Shown here: positions 22,065 to 33,661 of the stretch, in pieces
How positions within the stretch are numbered: the first letter of the stretch is position 1
Layout of the letters: each line of letters opens with the position of its first letter
Origin: Hygrophila difformis
Taxonomy: Eukaryota > Streptophyta > Magnoliopsida > Lamiales > Acanthaceae
Assembly: GCA_030278955.1 (NCBI GenBank)
Contig: JAOANR010000008.1
Location: 39,316,148 to 39,380,147, forward strand
Direction: 5' to 3'
DNA: 64,000 bases
Translations under genes and position numbers: made by a program
Notes under the pieces: generated by a model
Databases searched by the model: none
The model's input: the letters and a program-made list of their open reading frames with translations, nothing else
Told to the model about the DNA's origin: nothing

Positions 22065-24615
22065 TGTAATACCCGAGAATTTTCCAACATAAAATAAAAC
22101 AATAATTAAATAAATAAACAATAAATACCATAAATAAATGAATCCAGCAAATAAATAAATAAAGATAAGGTAATGAGAAATGAGATTTTAACTTAAAAAG
22201 GAATTTAATTAAATAAAAAGAATTATTAAAGGTAAATAAATTGTACACCAAAACCCGATACTAATGAACTCGAGGATTCGAGTCCAAAACATCCAATTAG
22301 ACCCGAGTGAAAATTTAGAGAGAAAGTAGAAACCCGAAGATACCCCGGAAATCGGAATTCGGGAGCATAGAGGGATAGAAACCCGAAAGAGAGGCGGAAA
22401 AGCACGACGGATCGCACGACCCGCCCGGACCGAAGTCCTGGCGAGTGTCGCGCGGTGGCCGCGCGGTGAAGGAGGAAAAGCGCGCCACGACCGCGCCACA
22501 TGACAGATTCGCCCGTTGCGTGAATCTCTCGCCCGAACGCGGATTTTTCGACTTTCGGTTGAACATCTCTCGACCCAAGACCTTTAGGTCAGATGTTGGA
22601 CGCCCTACGGCTTGGTCTATAAATAAACCCCTTGGGAGCCCCGAACAAGTTTACAAAACCCTACAACATTCTATACATTCGAAACCCTAAATCCGGAGTC
22701 GTCGGAGGCACGAAACCAAGACGAACGCTGTTGGACGAATTTCTCTATAGATCTCCATAGTCGTGGTAAGTCTCGATCCAATCTCTATTCAATAAACGAT
22801 TCGAAAACGAATCCTAATCAACTCATTTTTCTTTCTACACCCCGTCTTGGATCTAGATCGTAGAACCCGACGAACGGAGAGGAGAAACGGTGGACTGGAA
22901 GCCACGCCTTCGAATAGACGCTCCCGGACGTTCATAAACTCTGTAAGTTAACTCTTACATGGTTTTGGGATGAATTAAAACATTCAAAACTAAAAGATTA
23001 ACAAGAAACCGAAAATCTGTCAATCTAAACTTTCTACCGGCGCAACAGATTTGATGAATTTTTCCGAACCTTAAAACGAACTCAAACGGAAAAACTTAAA
23101 ACACGAAAAACGTTCCTAAGACTTAGATCTAGCTACTGTAAAAGTTTGAGAATTTTTGGAGTTGATTTGCTATGTGAAAACCCACCGAAACCGAACTGTT
23201 TGAATATAGAGCTTGAAATCTTGGACAGAACTTAGGAATGATCTTGATCACGTTTTTGACATAGGATCTAGACTGTTTTAGATCTTTGGCCGAACATGAA
23301 AGTCGTAGATAATTGTCTTAAGATGATCTCTGTCAAATTTCATTAAATTTGGAGTTGAATTGATATGGTAGAAATCGAAATCTTTAAACTGTGACACATT
23401 AAACTCGGACAGATTTGTTCTTCTGCGAAAATTGGTGATTTTGACCTACTTAGGTTTCTCGGATTGAAAAAGTTAAAACACAAAAGTTGTAGATCTGGAC
23501 GTTTCTGAGTCAGATATGAAATTTTGGAATTTTTGGAATTAAATCTGATTTTAGACGAATTTTGGAGTAAACTGTGGTTTACTGGAAACAAAATCTTGAA
23601 ATCTTGTTGAAACATGGTTTAACCTTTAGGGTTGAAACGAGTTGAGATATTATTTTTAAATAAATACAATTGAATCAGATTTTAAAAATTTAATCCCCTT
23701 ACAAACTTGATAAATTAAAATTAGGGGTGAGTGCTCTGCAGGGTGCCCCCTAACGATTCACTTCGTGCCGTAATGGACGATGGTGACCCCGCGCGCTAAA
23801 CTTGAAATGTGATATTGCCAAAACGGCGAAATATAGAGCCTACACTCTCGTGAATATCCGTATGGGTTTCCCGAGGCTCCGGAGTGGTACTGGGTATGGC
23901 TGATACGGTTGCGGCCGCCGGGCTACCGGCTAAACTTGTTGACATCGCGATGCTATCGTGAAACTTTGAAATACCAAATCGGGGATGTAACGGGGATTCT
24001 AAATTAAATCAAAGTAAATTAAATTATGTTGTTGTCCAATTGAATTATTTAAATGCTTTATTTAAATTATGACTATTATCTTAAACCATGCGATATGTGT
24101 TATTAAATAGAGCCCTGAGATAAATTATGCTATTGGATAGTTGATTACATGAAATTAAATATTATGTTACTATCATGCTTTTATTAAATTATTAAATTAA
24201 TGGCTTTTAAACCCTACGATCATGCATGTGTTAACTTACTCAGCAAATTTGCTGACCAAAACCATTTTTATCCCTTTTCATACAGAATATGTGGAATGAG
24301 CATGTGTGAGCACGAATCATGCACGAGATTTTGGGGAACGTTATTTTGCTTTTAAATTCGTACTTTAGACTATGTTATGAACGGGCCTGTTTAACCCGTG
24401 TTTCGGCCATGTTGGCCCTATTTATATTTTCCGCTGCGCTATACTATTATTATTTTCGAATTATATTGTATGGGCTATTTGAAATGATTTAAATGTGTTT
24501 AAATACTGCAATACCTAGCCTTGCATCTCTGTAGTAAGCTCGGAGAAACCGTGTCTTACTATGGGGATGTGGCGGTGACATCCCGACCTGGGTGACCAAA
24601 AACCGGGGTGTTACA
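22065..24615 (+). repeat. Element A 5' LTR (2,551 bp)
   Basis: It has a TATA box (TATAAATA, 22618-22625), preceded at about 22430-22555 by a CGCG-rich patch. It also has a donor-like GGTAAGT (GT at 22766), a conserved GC-rich block (about 23727-23935), a branch-point-like TTAACTTAC, an acceptor-like CATACAG ending at 24285, and the conserved U5 end. The minus-strand ORFs at 22209-22578 recur in the 3' LTR only because the LTRs are copies. Confidence 0.97.
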
Positions 24616-24618
24616 AGT

Positions 24619-24630
24619 TGGTATCAGAGC
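24619..24630 (+). other. Primer binding site of element A
   Basis: TGGTATCAGAGC lies 3 bp downstream of the 5' LTR and is complementary to initiator tRNA-Met. Confidence 0.95.
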
Positions 24631-24835
24631 CCGGCTATTTTTAAACTATTATTTTTAAACCATTATTATTTTTAAACTATTATTAATACTTTGACTATTA
24701 TTTTAGATTTTAAAGTATTATTTCCATGGAAAATTTTTATTTTAAAACCCATGGAAAAATATACATATATGTGGTGCATTAAATCATTTTTGGGGGGAAA
24801 TCATCATTTGCATTTGCATATTGCATCTCTCCTAT

Positions 24836-24950
24836 GAACTTAGAATCTTGGCAAAACTTGAACTTAGAATCTTGGCGAATTGAACTTAGAATCTTGGCGA
24901 ATTGAACCTAGAATCTTGGCGAATTGAACTTAGAATCTTGGCGAATATTA
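24836..24950 (+). repeat. Leader minisatellite of element A (five units)
   Basis: Five units of GAACTTAGAATCTTGGC with 4-7 bp spacers end about 25 bp before the ATG of the leader ORF. Element D has six units at the same place, and element B has only one weak match. Confidence 0.85.
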
Positions 24951-24974
24951 ACTTAGATCTCTTGCTTGCGCTAG

Positions 24975-25310
24975 ATGGCTAGTCAAGACATGATGCAGTT
25001 GGTGGTCAGGATGATGAGCGTTCATCTTGATTCCCACCAAACCTTAGAGCAAATGAAGTACCGTATGGCTCAATTGGAGGCCAATTTACATCACATGGGC
25101 AACTTGAGAGAGGCGGATCATCACCGCATAAACCAACTCGAGCGCCAAGTCCAAACCCTCACTACACAAAACTTAATACTAAAGGAATACATTGATGCCC
25201 ACGGGTAGGACTTAAACACTATTTTTGACGAGCTACTGCCGCCGAGTTCGGAGGAGGAAGATCCGGAGGAAGATCCTGCTACACCACCGGAGGACGTCAT
25301 GAGGCGCTAG
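24975..25310 (+). pseudogene. Element A accessory leader ORF, interrupted
   Basis: It starts MASQDMMQLVVRMM and matches the intact 111-aa ORF of element D at 60125-60460. A TAG at 25206-25208 replaces the Gln codon after IDAHG; the rest of the frame stays open to 25310. The coiled-coil part (LEANLHHMGNL, QLERQVQTL) is before the stop. The acidic tail (SSEEEDPEEDP) is lost from the shortened product. Function is unknown. Confidence 0.75.
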
Positions 25311-25578
25311 AGATTCTATTGTTAGATATTATTTTGCTAGGGAAATATTTCTACTTTTGTACTAAAATTTCTTTTGAGGAAATAAAATGCCCGATTAATT
25401 CTTAATAATCGAAAAAAAAAGAGAAAAAAAAATTTAAAATAAAACCCCGAAGCATACGACGCTTCTTAGTTCGATTGAGCACCACGTGCGAAATTACAAA
25501 ACACATATACATTTATAAAAAAATCGTTAAGACTATACGTTAAATTCACAAGTCCTAATCCACCCTATTTGTACCAGA

Positions 25579-28500
25579 ATGGCACCCAGAGGAAGAGGAA
25601 GAGGAAGAACTCAACCCGCTCCCCAAACCACCACTGAAACACCCACTGAAACACCACCAAACGTCACTGAACCGATTCAACCTGAGATGGAACAACCCCA
25701 AGGTGCGCAGGACGCCCCCGCACCGAACAATGTGGGCGATCGTCTTAGGACGATAGAAGAAGTGTTGATTGCGCTCGGAAACGCGCAAGTCAACCAGGGT
25801 CAAGCTGCGGCGGTACCTCCGCCCCAAGCTCGCCCTAACTACCTGGCTATGGTAAATTCTTACCAGCCGCCCCACTATGCTGGTGAGGAGGATCCAGCTA
25901 AACTGGAAGAGTGGATCCGGACTTTTGACAAGCTGCTGGGAGCGGTCAAATGTCCGGAAGGAGAAAGAGTGCATGTCGCCTCATACTACTTGGGAGGCGA
26001 AGCTGACGACTGGTGGCAGGCGACGCAAGCCAAACTGACTGGAGATGACGAGCCCTACTCGTGGATGGAGATGATGGAACTACTCAGGGATCGATTCTAT
26101 CCCTTGAGTACTAAAGCTTCCATGTACGAAGAGTTCCTGTCACTGAAGCAAGGAGGCCAAACGGTGCAGGAATACTACACACGCTTCAAGGAGCTGGTGA
26201 GGTTCGCACCAAGGCTAGTGCCTACTGATGCAGAAAAGGCACAGAAGTTCGAGATGGGACTGAACCTATCCGTGCGCGAGGTGATCGCGAGGGTACATTA
26301 CCCCGATTTGCAAGCTGTGTATGACCGCGCTGTGGCGGTAGCACGCGTGCAGCAACTGAAAAGAAGGGTGAGTGGGGAGTCCAGCAGGGGTCCTCAAGAC
26401 AAGAGAAGTCGAGACTCAAGAAACGAGAACAACACTGGAAGGAACGAGCAGCGCAGAGGGTCGAATAGGCCCCAACAAAACAACACTGGGAGGAGGTTCA
26501 ACCAAGAAGATCCGGTACCGCCTTGCCCGAGATGTGGACGACCCCATCTGGCAAGGGGATGCCCGCAACAAGGCGCCTGTTACCGATGCGGTCGAAAGGG
26601 TCACGTTCGACGGGATTGCCGAACTAGGCTCGAGAACATAACAAAGAGGGACGATTTAGTAGCGGGGCAAGAACAGCCTCAAAACCAAAACGGGCGAAAC
26701 GGCAATAACCAAGGGTACAGACCCCCTCAAAATAGGCCGCAAAACCAGAACCAGAACCAACGACCTCCGCCCCCTCAGAATCAAAACCAGCAACAAAATC
26801 AGCAGCCGAATGCGAATCAGCAGGGCAATCAGGGACGCCCTATGGGGAGGCTGAACGTGGTGAACCAAGCGGACGTGCCTGCGCAAGGAGAAGTGATGGC
26901 AGGTACATTTTAGGTGTTGAATACGCCCCGTAGAATTCTATTTGATTCTGGAGCTAGTTGCTCAATTATAGCATCAAGGATAGTGCCTGAGTTAGATCTA
27001 CCTAAGTGCGAGAGAATTAGCTTAGGAATTCAATTGCCTTCTGGAGAAGTAGTGTCTTGCTCTAAACGATATAACGGAATTCCTATAGTGATAAAGAACG
27101 TAGAATTCTTCGCGAACTTGGTAGAATTTAACTTAAGAGACTTTGACATCATACTGGAGATGGATTGGCTATCCCAGTATAAAGCGGTGATCGAATGCCA
27201 AAAGCAAAAGATCACCTTATCAAAAAGTAGGGGAAAGAGGGTCATCTTTTACTCTCAGCCCCCTAAGAAAAGTAACAAAATCGTTAGTGCACTCAAATTG
27301 AGTAACTTGATGCGTAAGGGGTATGAACTATATGCGTGCTATGTGCACAACCTTGAGGCGGAAGGAAACAAGGTTGATAGCATACCAGTGGTAAGAGAAT
27401 ACCCGGACGTATTCCCTGAAGACGTTCCGGGCATGCCACCTGAGAGAGATCTTGAATTCACTATAGATCTCATTCCGGGAACAGAGCCTGTCTCGAAAGC
27501 TCCGTACCGGATGGCACCACTGGAAATGAAGGAGTTAAAGGAACAACTCGAGGAGCTTTTGGGAAAAGGCTACATAAGACCGAGTACGCCCCCTTGGGGA
27601 GCACCGGTTTTATTTGTCAAGAAGAAAGATGGAGGACTACGTCTTTGCATAGATTACCGAGGACTAAACCAAGTGACCATCAAGAATAAATACCCCCTAC
27701 CGAGAATAGAGGATCTGTTTGATCAACTGAAGGGAGCTTCAGTATTCTCGAAGATCGATTTGCGATCTGGGTATCATCAATTGAGGATCGCCGAGAAGGA
27801 CATCCCGAAGACGGCGTTTCGAACGCGATATGGCCATTACGAGTTCACAGTGTTATCCTTCGGGTTAACCAATGCTCCGGCCATGTTCATGAATCTCATG
27901 AACAACGTGTTCCGAGAATTATTAGACCAGTGTGTCGTAGTGTTCATCAACGACATCCTGATCTATTCAAAGAGCGAGGAAGAGCATGCAAAACACTTAC
28001 ATCAAGTGTTGGAAATCTTGCGAAGAAATCAGCTATACGGCAAGCTGTCGAAATGCGATTTCTGGTTGAAAGAAGTGGCATTTCTCGGACACATAGTATC
28101 CGCTGATGGAGTATCAGTGGATCCGGCAAAAGTTTCTGCCGTGACGGAGTGGGCAACTCCGAAGAGTCCAACGGAAATAAGGAGTTTCCTTGGATTAGCC
28201 GGGTATTATAGACGATTTGTGAAGGACTTTTCAAGGATTGCACGTCCTTTGACCCAGCTACTGAAGAAAGGAGCAAAATATGAGTGGACCGAAGCATGTG
28301 AGACGGCGTTCCAAGAACTTAAGAAACGACTCACAACCACACCCGTATTAACACTACCATCAGAGAATGGTGACTTCGAAGTATATAGCGATGCTTCGAA
28401 GGAAGGCTTAGGTTGTGTCTTGATGCAAGACTCGAGAGTCGTAGCCTATGCATCACGCCAACTAAAACCCCACGAGGAGAATTATCCGACCCACGACCTG

Positions 28501-30309
28501 GAGTTGGCAGCGGTCGTTTTCGCTCTAAAGATATGGAGACATTATCTTTATGGGCGGAAGTGTCGAATGCTCACCGACCACAAGAGCTTGAAATATATAT
28601 TCACTCAGAAGGAGTTGAATTTGAGACCGCGAAGGTGGTTGGAACTTATTAAAGACTACGATTTAGAGATAGCATACCACGAGGGGAAGGCGAATGTGGT
28701 AGCCGATGCCCTAAGTCGGAAAACCCAACACGTGACAAACTCGTTGGTAATTCCGCCGGCATTGTACTTGGAATTGGCTAGATTGGAGCTAGAACTTGTG
28801 CATCCTGGCACAGTGAGAGAAACGGTCAATGCCATGGTCGTAGAAACTCCAATATTGGACGAGATTCGACTCGCTCAACCGGGCGACCCGAAACTCGAGA
28901 AGATAAAATGGTATATTGCCGAAGGAAAGACAATAGGATTTGCTGTCCACGAGGATGGAAGCATCCGTTTTAAAGGGAGATGGTGCGTGCCCCTTAAATG
29001 TGCCGAGTTGAAACAAAGGTTGATGGAAGAAGGGCACAACACGCCATATTCCGTACATCCCGGAGGTGACAAGCTATACAAAGATCTGAAGAAGATCTAT
29101 TGGTGGCCGGGAATGAAGAAGGAAGTGGCAGACTTCGTGGCGAAATGTCTCACCTGCCAAAAAGTCAAGGCACTGCGACATAAACCCTTAGGACTGATGC
29201 AACCACTAGAGATTCCAAGTTGGAAGTGGGATAGCATCTCAATGGACTTTGTCTCGGGATTACCCCGATCACCTAAAGGCATGAACAAGATTTGGGTGAT
29301 TGTGGATAGGCTAACGAAGACAGCCATATTTATCCCAATGAAAGACACGTGGACTATGGACCAATTGGCCCGAGCCTACATTGATAATGTGGTACGACGA
29401 CATGGAGTACCACATGATATCATTTCCGATAGAGACAGTAGATTTGTCTCTCATTTCTGGACGGAGTTACAAAAAGCTCTCGGTACTCAAATCAAAATGA
29501 GCACCGCATTCCACCCGATGACGGATGGTCAAACCGAGAGAACAATCCAAACACTAGAAGACATGCTGAGAGCATGTGTGTTGGAATTCAAAGGAAATTG
29601 GGAATCTCATTTACCCTTGATTGAGTTTTCCTATAATAATAGCTACCATGCTAGCATCGGCATGGCACCTTTCGAGGCGTTGTATGGACGAAAGTGCCGA
29701 AGCCCATTGAGCTGGGAAGAAAACGATAAGTCCGTGGTAGTGGGACCACAACTTATCGAAGACATGGCTCAACAAATCAAAGTGATTCAAGGGAAGATGA
29801 AAGCCGCACAAGACCGTCAAAAGAGTTATGCCGACGTGAGACGACGAGACCTAGAATTTCAAGTGGGAGATAGAGTCATGCTAAAGATATCACCCATGAA
29901 GGGGGTGATGCGCTTTGGCAAACGAGGGAAGTTAAGTCCTCGATACATAGGACCTTACGAAATTCTAGAACGAGTCGGAACTCTAGCCTACCGATTGGCT
30001 TTACCGCCACACTTAGATCAAGTTCATAATGTCTTCCATGTCTCGCAACTAAAGAAGTATGTGCCGGACCCGACACATGTACTTCAACCGGAGATAATTG
30101 AGCTCGATGAAGATTTGACTTACGAAGAAGTCCCAGTGCGTATTCTCGATATTAAGGAACGAGTAACGAGGAACAAAACCGTCAAAATGATCAAGGTTCT
30201 TTGGTCAAATCACGAAAGTGAGACGGAAACTTGGGAAGTAGAATCCGACATGAGAGAACGATACCCGACATTGTTCCAAACCGATACCGACACAGTTATG
30301 GGGACATAA
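25579..30309 (+). pseudogene. Element A gag-pol polyprotein (one stop, altered RT catalytic box)
   Basis: This is a single frame of about 1,577 codons. Gag has capsid signatures (YYLGGEADDWW, YYTRFKELVRFAPRL) and two zinc knuckles at residues about 316 and 334, CX2CX3HX4C then CX2CX4HX4C. A TAG at 26911-26913 interrupts the frame just before protease; element D has Tyr there. Protease has DSGASCS near 26944. RT spans about 27530-28070; its FIDD box reads FIND (27943-27954), replacing a metal-binding Asp with Asn. RNase H has [10 protein letters not shown] and DHKSLKYIF. Integrase has the HHCC finger ([16 protein letters not shown]) and catalytic SMDF, SDRDSRF and DGQTER. The C-terminus (about 30118-30290) is a chromodomain-like segment with [19 protein letters not shown]. 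Structure is complete, but RT is probably inactive. Confidence 0.92.
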
Positions 30310-30318
30310 CTGCAATCT

Positions 30319-30533
30319 TAAGGGGTAGAGGATGTGATACCACCTATTTTTCGTGCACTTTTGTAAACTGTTGAACTACGTTATGGCTTGATCCCTTTAC
30401 CGGGTACGTAGGCAGCTTAGAAGTTTTAATTCTAAGTTCAGTCACAACACAATAAAACAAACACAAGACCTTTAGCACGAGAAAAGCCGAAACACAACTT
30501 CGAGGACGAAGTTGATTCTTAAGGAGGGTAGAC
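30319..30533 (+). promoter_or_regulatory. Fossil and functional polypurine tracts of element A
   Basis: The functional tract AAGGAGGGTAGAC (30521-30533) precedes the LTR start at 30534. Upstream, AAGGGGTAGAGGA is followed by TGTGATACC (TG at 30333), which parallels the PPT/LTR start of element B. The intervening 201 bp include GAACTACGTTATG and an inverted repeat, TTCGAGGACGAA, that also occurs in E (altered) and C. Confidence 0.65.
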
Positions 30534-33088
30534 TGTAATACCCGAGAATTTTCCAACATAAAATAAAATAATAATTAAATAAATAAACAATAAATACCAT
30601 AAATAAATGAATCCAGCAAATAAATATATAAAGATAAGGTAATGAGAAATGAGATTTTAACTTAAAAAGGAATTTAATTAAATAAAAAGAATTATTAAAG
30701 GTAAATAAATTGTACACCAAAACCCGATACTAATGAACTCGAGGATTCGAGTCCAAAACATCCAATTAGACCCGAGTGAAAATTTAGAGAGAAAGTAGAA
30801 ACCCGAAGATACCCCGGAAATCGGAATTCGGGAGCATAGAGGGATAGAAACCCGAAAGAGAGGCGGAAAAGCACGACGGATCGCACGACCCGCCCGGACC
30901 GAAGTCCAGGCGAGTGTCGCGCGGTGGCCGCGCGGTGAAGGAGGAAAAGCGCGCCACGACCGCGCCACATGACAGATTCGCCCGTTGCGTGAATCTCTCG
31001 CCCGAACGCGGATTTTTCGACTTTCGGTTGAACATCTCTCGACCCAAGACCTTTAGGTCAGATGTTGGACGCCCTACGGCTTGGGAAATCTATAAATAAA
31101 CCCCTTGGGAGCCCCGAACAAGTTTACAAAACCCTACAACATTCTATACATTCGAAACCCTAAATCCGGAGTCGTCGGAGGCACGAAACCAAGACGAACG
31201 CTGTTGGACGAATTTCTCTACAGATCTCCATAGTCGTGGTAAGTCTCGATCCAATCTCTATTCAATAAACGATTCGAAAACGAATCCTAATCAACTCATT
31301 TTTCTTTCTACACCCCGTCTTGGATCTAGATCGTAGAACCCGACGAACGGAGAGGAGAAACGGTGGACTGGAAGCCACGCCTTCGAATAGACGCTCCCGG
31401 ACGTTCATAAACTCTGTAAGTTAACTCTTACATGGTTTTGGGATGAATTAAAACATTCAAAACTAAAAGATTAACAAGAAACCGAAAATCTGTCAATCTA
31501 AACTTTCTACCGGCGCAACAGATTTGATGAATTTTTCCGAACCTTAAAACGAACTCAAACGGAAAAACTTAAAACACGAAAAACGTTCCTAAGACTTAGA
31601 TCTAGCTACTGTAAAATTTTGAGAATTTTTGGAGTTGATTTGCTATGTGAAAACCCACCGAAACCGAACTGTTTGAATATAGAGCTTGAAATCTTGGACA
31701 GAACTTAGGAATGATCTTGATCACGTTTTTGACATAGGATCTAGACTTTTTTAGATCTTTGGCCGAACATGAAAGTCGTAGATAATTGTCTTAAGATGAT
31801 CTCTGTCAAATTTCATTAAATTTGGAGTTGAATTGATATGGTAGAAATCGAAATCTTTAAACTGTGACACATTAAACTCGGACATATTTGTTCTTCTGCG
31901 AAAATTGGTGATTTTGACCTACTTAGGTTTCTCGGATTGAAAAAGTTAAAACACAAAAGTTGTAGATCTGGACGTTTCTGAGTCAGATATGAAATTTTGG
32001 AATTTTTGGAATTAAATCTGATTTTAGACGAATTTTGGAGTAAACTGTGGTTTACTGGAAACAAAATCTTGAAATCTTGTTGAAACATGGTTTAACCTTT
32101 AGGGTTGAAACGAGTTGAGATATTATTTTTAAATAAATACAATTGAATCAGATTTTAAAAATTTAATCCCCTTACAAACTTGATAAATTAAAATTAGGGG
32201 TGAGTGCTCTGCAGGGTGCCCCCTAACGATTCACTTCGTGCCGTAATGGACGATGGTGACCCCGCGCGCTAAACTTGAAATGTGATATTGCCAAAACGGC
32301 GAAATATAGAGCCTACACTCTCGTGAATATCCGTATGGGTTTCCCGAGGCTCCGGAGTGGTACTGGGTATGGCTGATACGGTTGCGGCCGCCGGGCTACC
32401 GGCTAAACTTGTTGACATCGCGATGCTATCGTGAAACTTTGAAATACCAAAACGGGGATGTAACGAGGATTCTAAATTAAATCAAAGTAAATTAAATTAT
32501 GTTGTTGTCCAATTGAATTATTTAAATGCTTTATTTAAATTATGGCTATTATCTTAAACCATGCGATATGTGTTATTAAATAGAGCCCTGAGATAAATTA
32601 TGCTATTGGATAGTTGATTACATGAAATTAAATATTATGTTACTATCATGCTTTTATTAAATTATTAAATTAATGGCTTTTAAACCCTACGATCATGCAT
32701 GTGTTAACTTACTCAGCAAATTTGCTGACCAAAACCATTTTTATCCCTTTTCATACAGAATATGTGGAATGAGCATGTGTGAGCACGAATCATGCACGGG
32801 ATTTTGGGGAACGTTATTTTGCTTTTAAATTCGTACTTTAGACTATGTTATGAACGGGCCTGTTTAACCCGTGTTTTGGCCATGTTGGCCCTATTTATAT
32901 TTTCCGCTGCGCTATACTATTATTATTTTCGAATTATATTGTATGGGCTATTTGAAATGATTTAAATGTGTTTAAATACTGCAATACCTAGCCTTGCATC
33001 TCTGTAGTAAGCTCGGAGAAACCGTGTCTTACTATGGGGATGTGGCGGTGACATCCCGACCTGGGTGACCAAAAACCGGGGTGTTACA
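30534..33088 (+). repeat. Element A 3' LTR (2,555 bp)
   Basis: It is nearly identical to the 5' LTR, including the TATA box at 31091-31098, donor-like GT at 31239 and acceptor-like AG at 32757-32758. It has an extra 4 bp just before the TATA box. Confidence 0.97.
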
Positions 33089-33661
33089 CCGACTCAAGAA
33101 CATCACAAAGAGGGAAGATTTGGTCACTGGACCCAATGAGCCGTTCAATCAAGGAGGCAGGAACGGCAACAATCAGGGATATCGGCCTCCTCCAAACCCG
33201 AACCAGCCACAAAACGTCAATCCGAATCAGAACCAGCCGGCCAATCAAGGGAGGCCGATGGGAAGGTTGAACGTGATCAACCACGCTGACATACCTGCGC
33301 AGGGTGATGTGATGGCAGGTACCTTTCATGTCCTAAGTACTCCGCTTAGAGTTTTATTTGATTCCGGAGCCAGTTGTTCCATATTATCTTCGAGAGTTGT
33401 AGGTGAACTAGATCTACCTAAGTGCGAAATGATTAGCTTAGGAATCCAACTGCCTTCGGGAGAAGTAATAGCCTGCTCTAAGCGTTATAACGGAATACCT
33501 GTGGTAATAAAAAACGTAGAGTTTTTCGCAAACTTGGTAGAGTTCGACGTCAGAAACTTCGACGTCATACTAGGGATGGATTGGGTAACCCGTTATAAGG
33601 CCGTGATCGAATGCCAAAAGCAAAAGATCACGCTGTCAAAGAGTAGGAGGAGGAGAGTCAT
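33089..33661 (+). pseudogene. Element B gag C-terminus and protease (between insertions A and C)
   Basis: The reading resumes after element A with the residues just beyond the second zinc knuckle (RLKNITKRED), then a Gln/Asn/Pro-rich linker, then protease with [10 protein letters not shown] (near 33355) and ILGMDWVTRYK. The frame is open up to the insertion of element C at 33661/33662 and resumes at 43092. The open frame continuing to 33713 is element C LTR sequence. Confidence 0.9.

Larger units (their letters stand above)
22065..33088 (+). mobile_element. Element A: young Tekay-type Ty3/Gypsy element with both LTRs
   Basis: A is 11.0 kb long, flanked by the exact 5-bp duplication CCGAC (22060-22064, 33089-33093) inside gag of element B. 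LTR ends are TGTAATACCCGAG and GGGGTGTTACA. By eye the two LTRs differ by about 12 substitutions and one 4-bp indel in 2.55 kb, so this is the most recent insertion that can be dated here. It has all parts (LTR, PBS, leader ORF, gag-pol, PPT, LTR) but carries inactivating changes: stops in the leader ORF and after gag, and an altered RT catalytic box. Confidence 0.97.

Noticed and set aside
22209..22578. Minus-strand ORFs in the element A LTR, seen again at 30678-31047
   Set aside because: They are identical because the LTRs are copies; the equivalent frames are not kept in the D and E LTRs.
24619..24630. tRNA gene near the LTR end
   Set aside because: Only the 12-nt complement of initiator tRNA-Met is present. 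It is a primer binding site.
26911..26913. Programmed stop-codon readthrough between gag and pol in element A
   Set aside because: Element D has Tyr at this place and E and B have sense codons, so a mutation in A is the simpler explanation.
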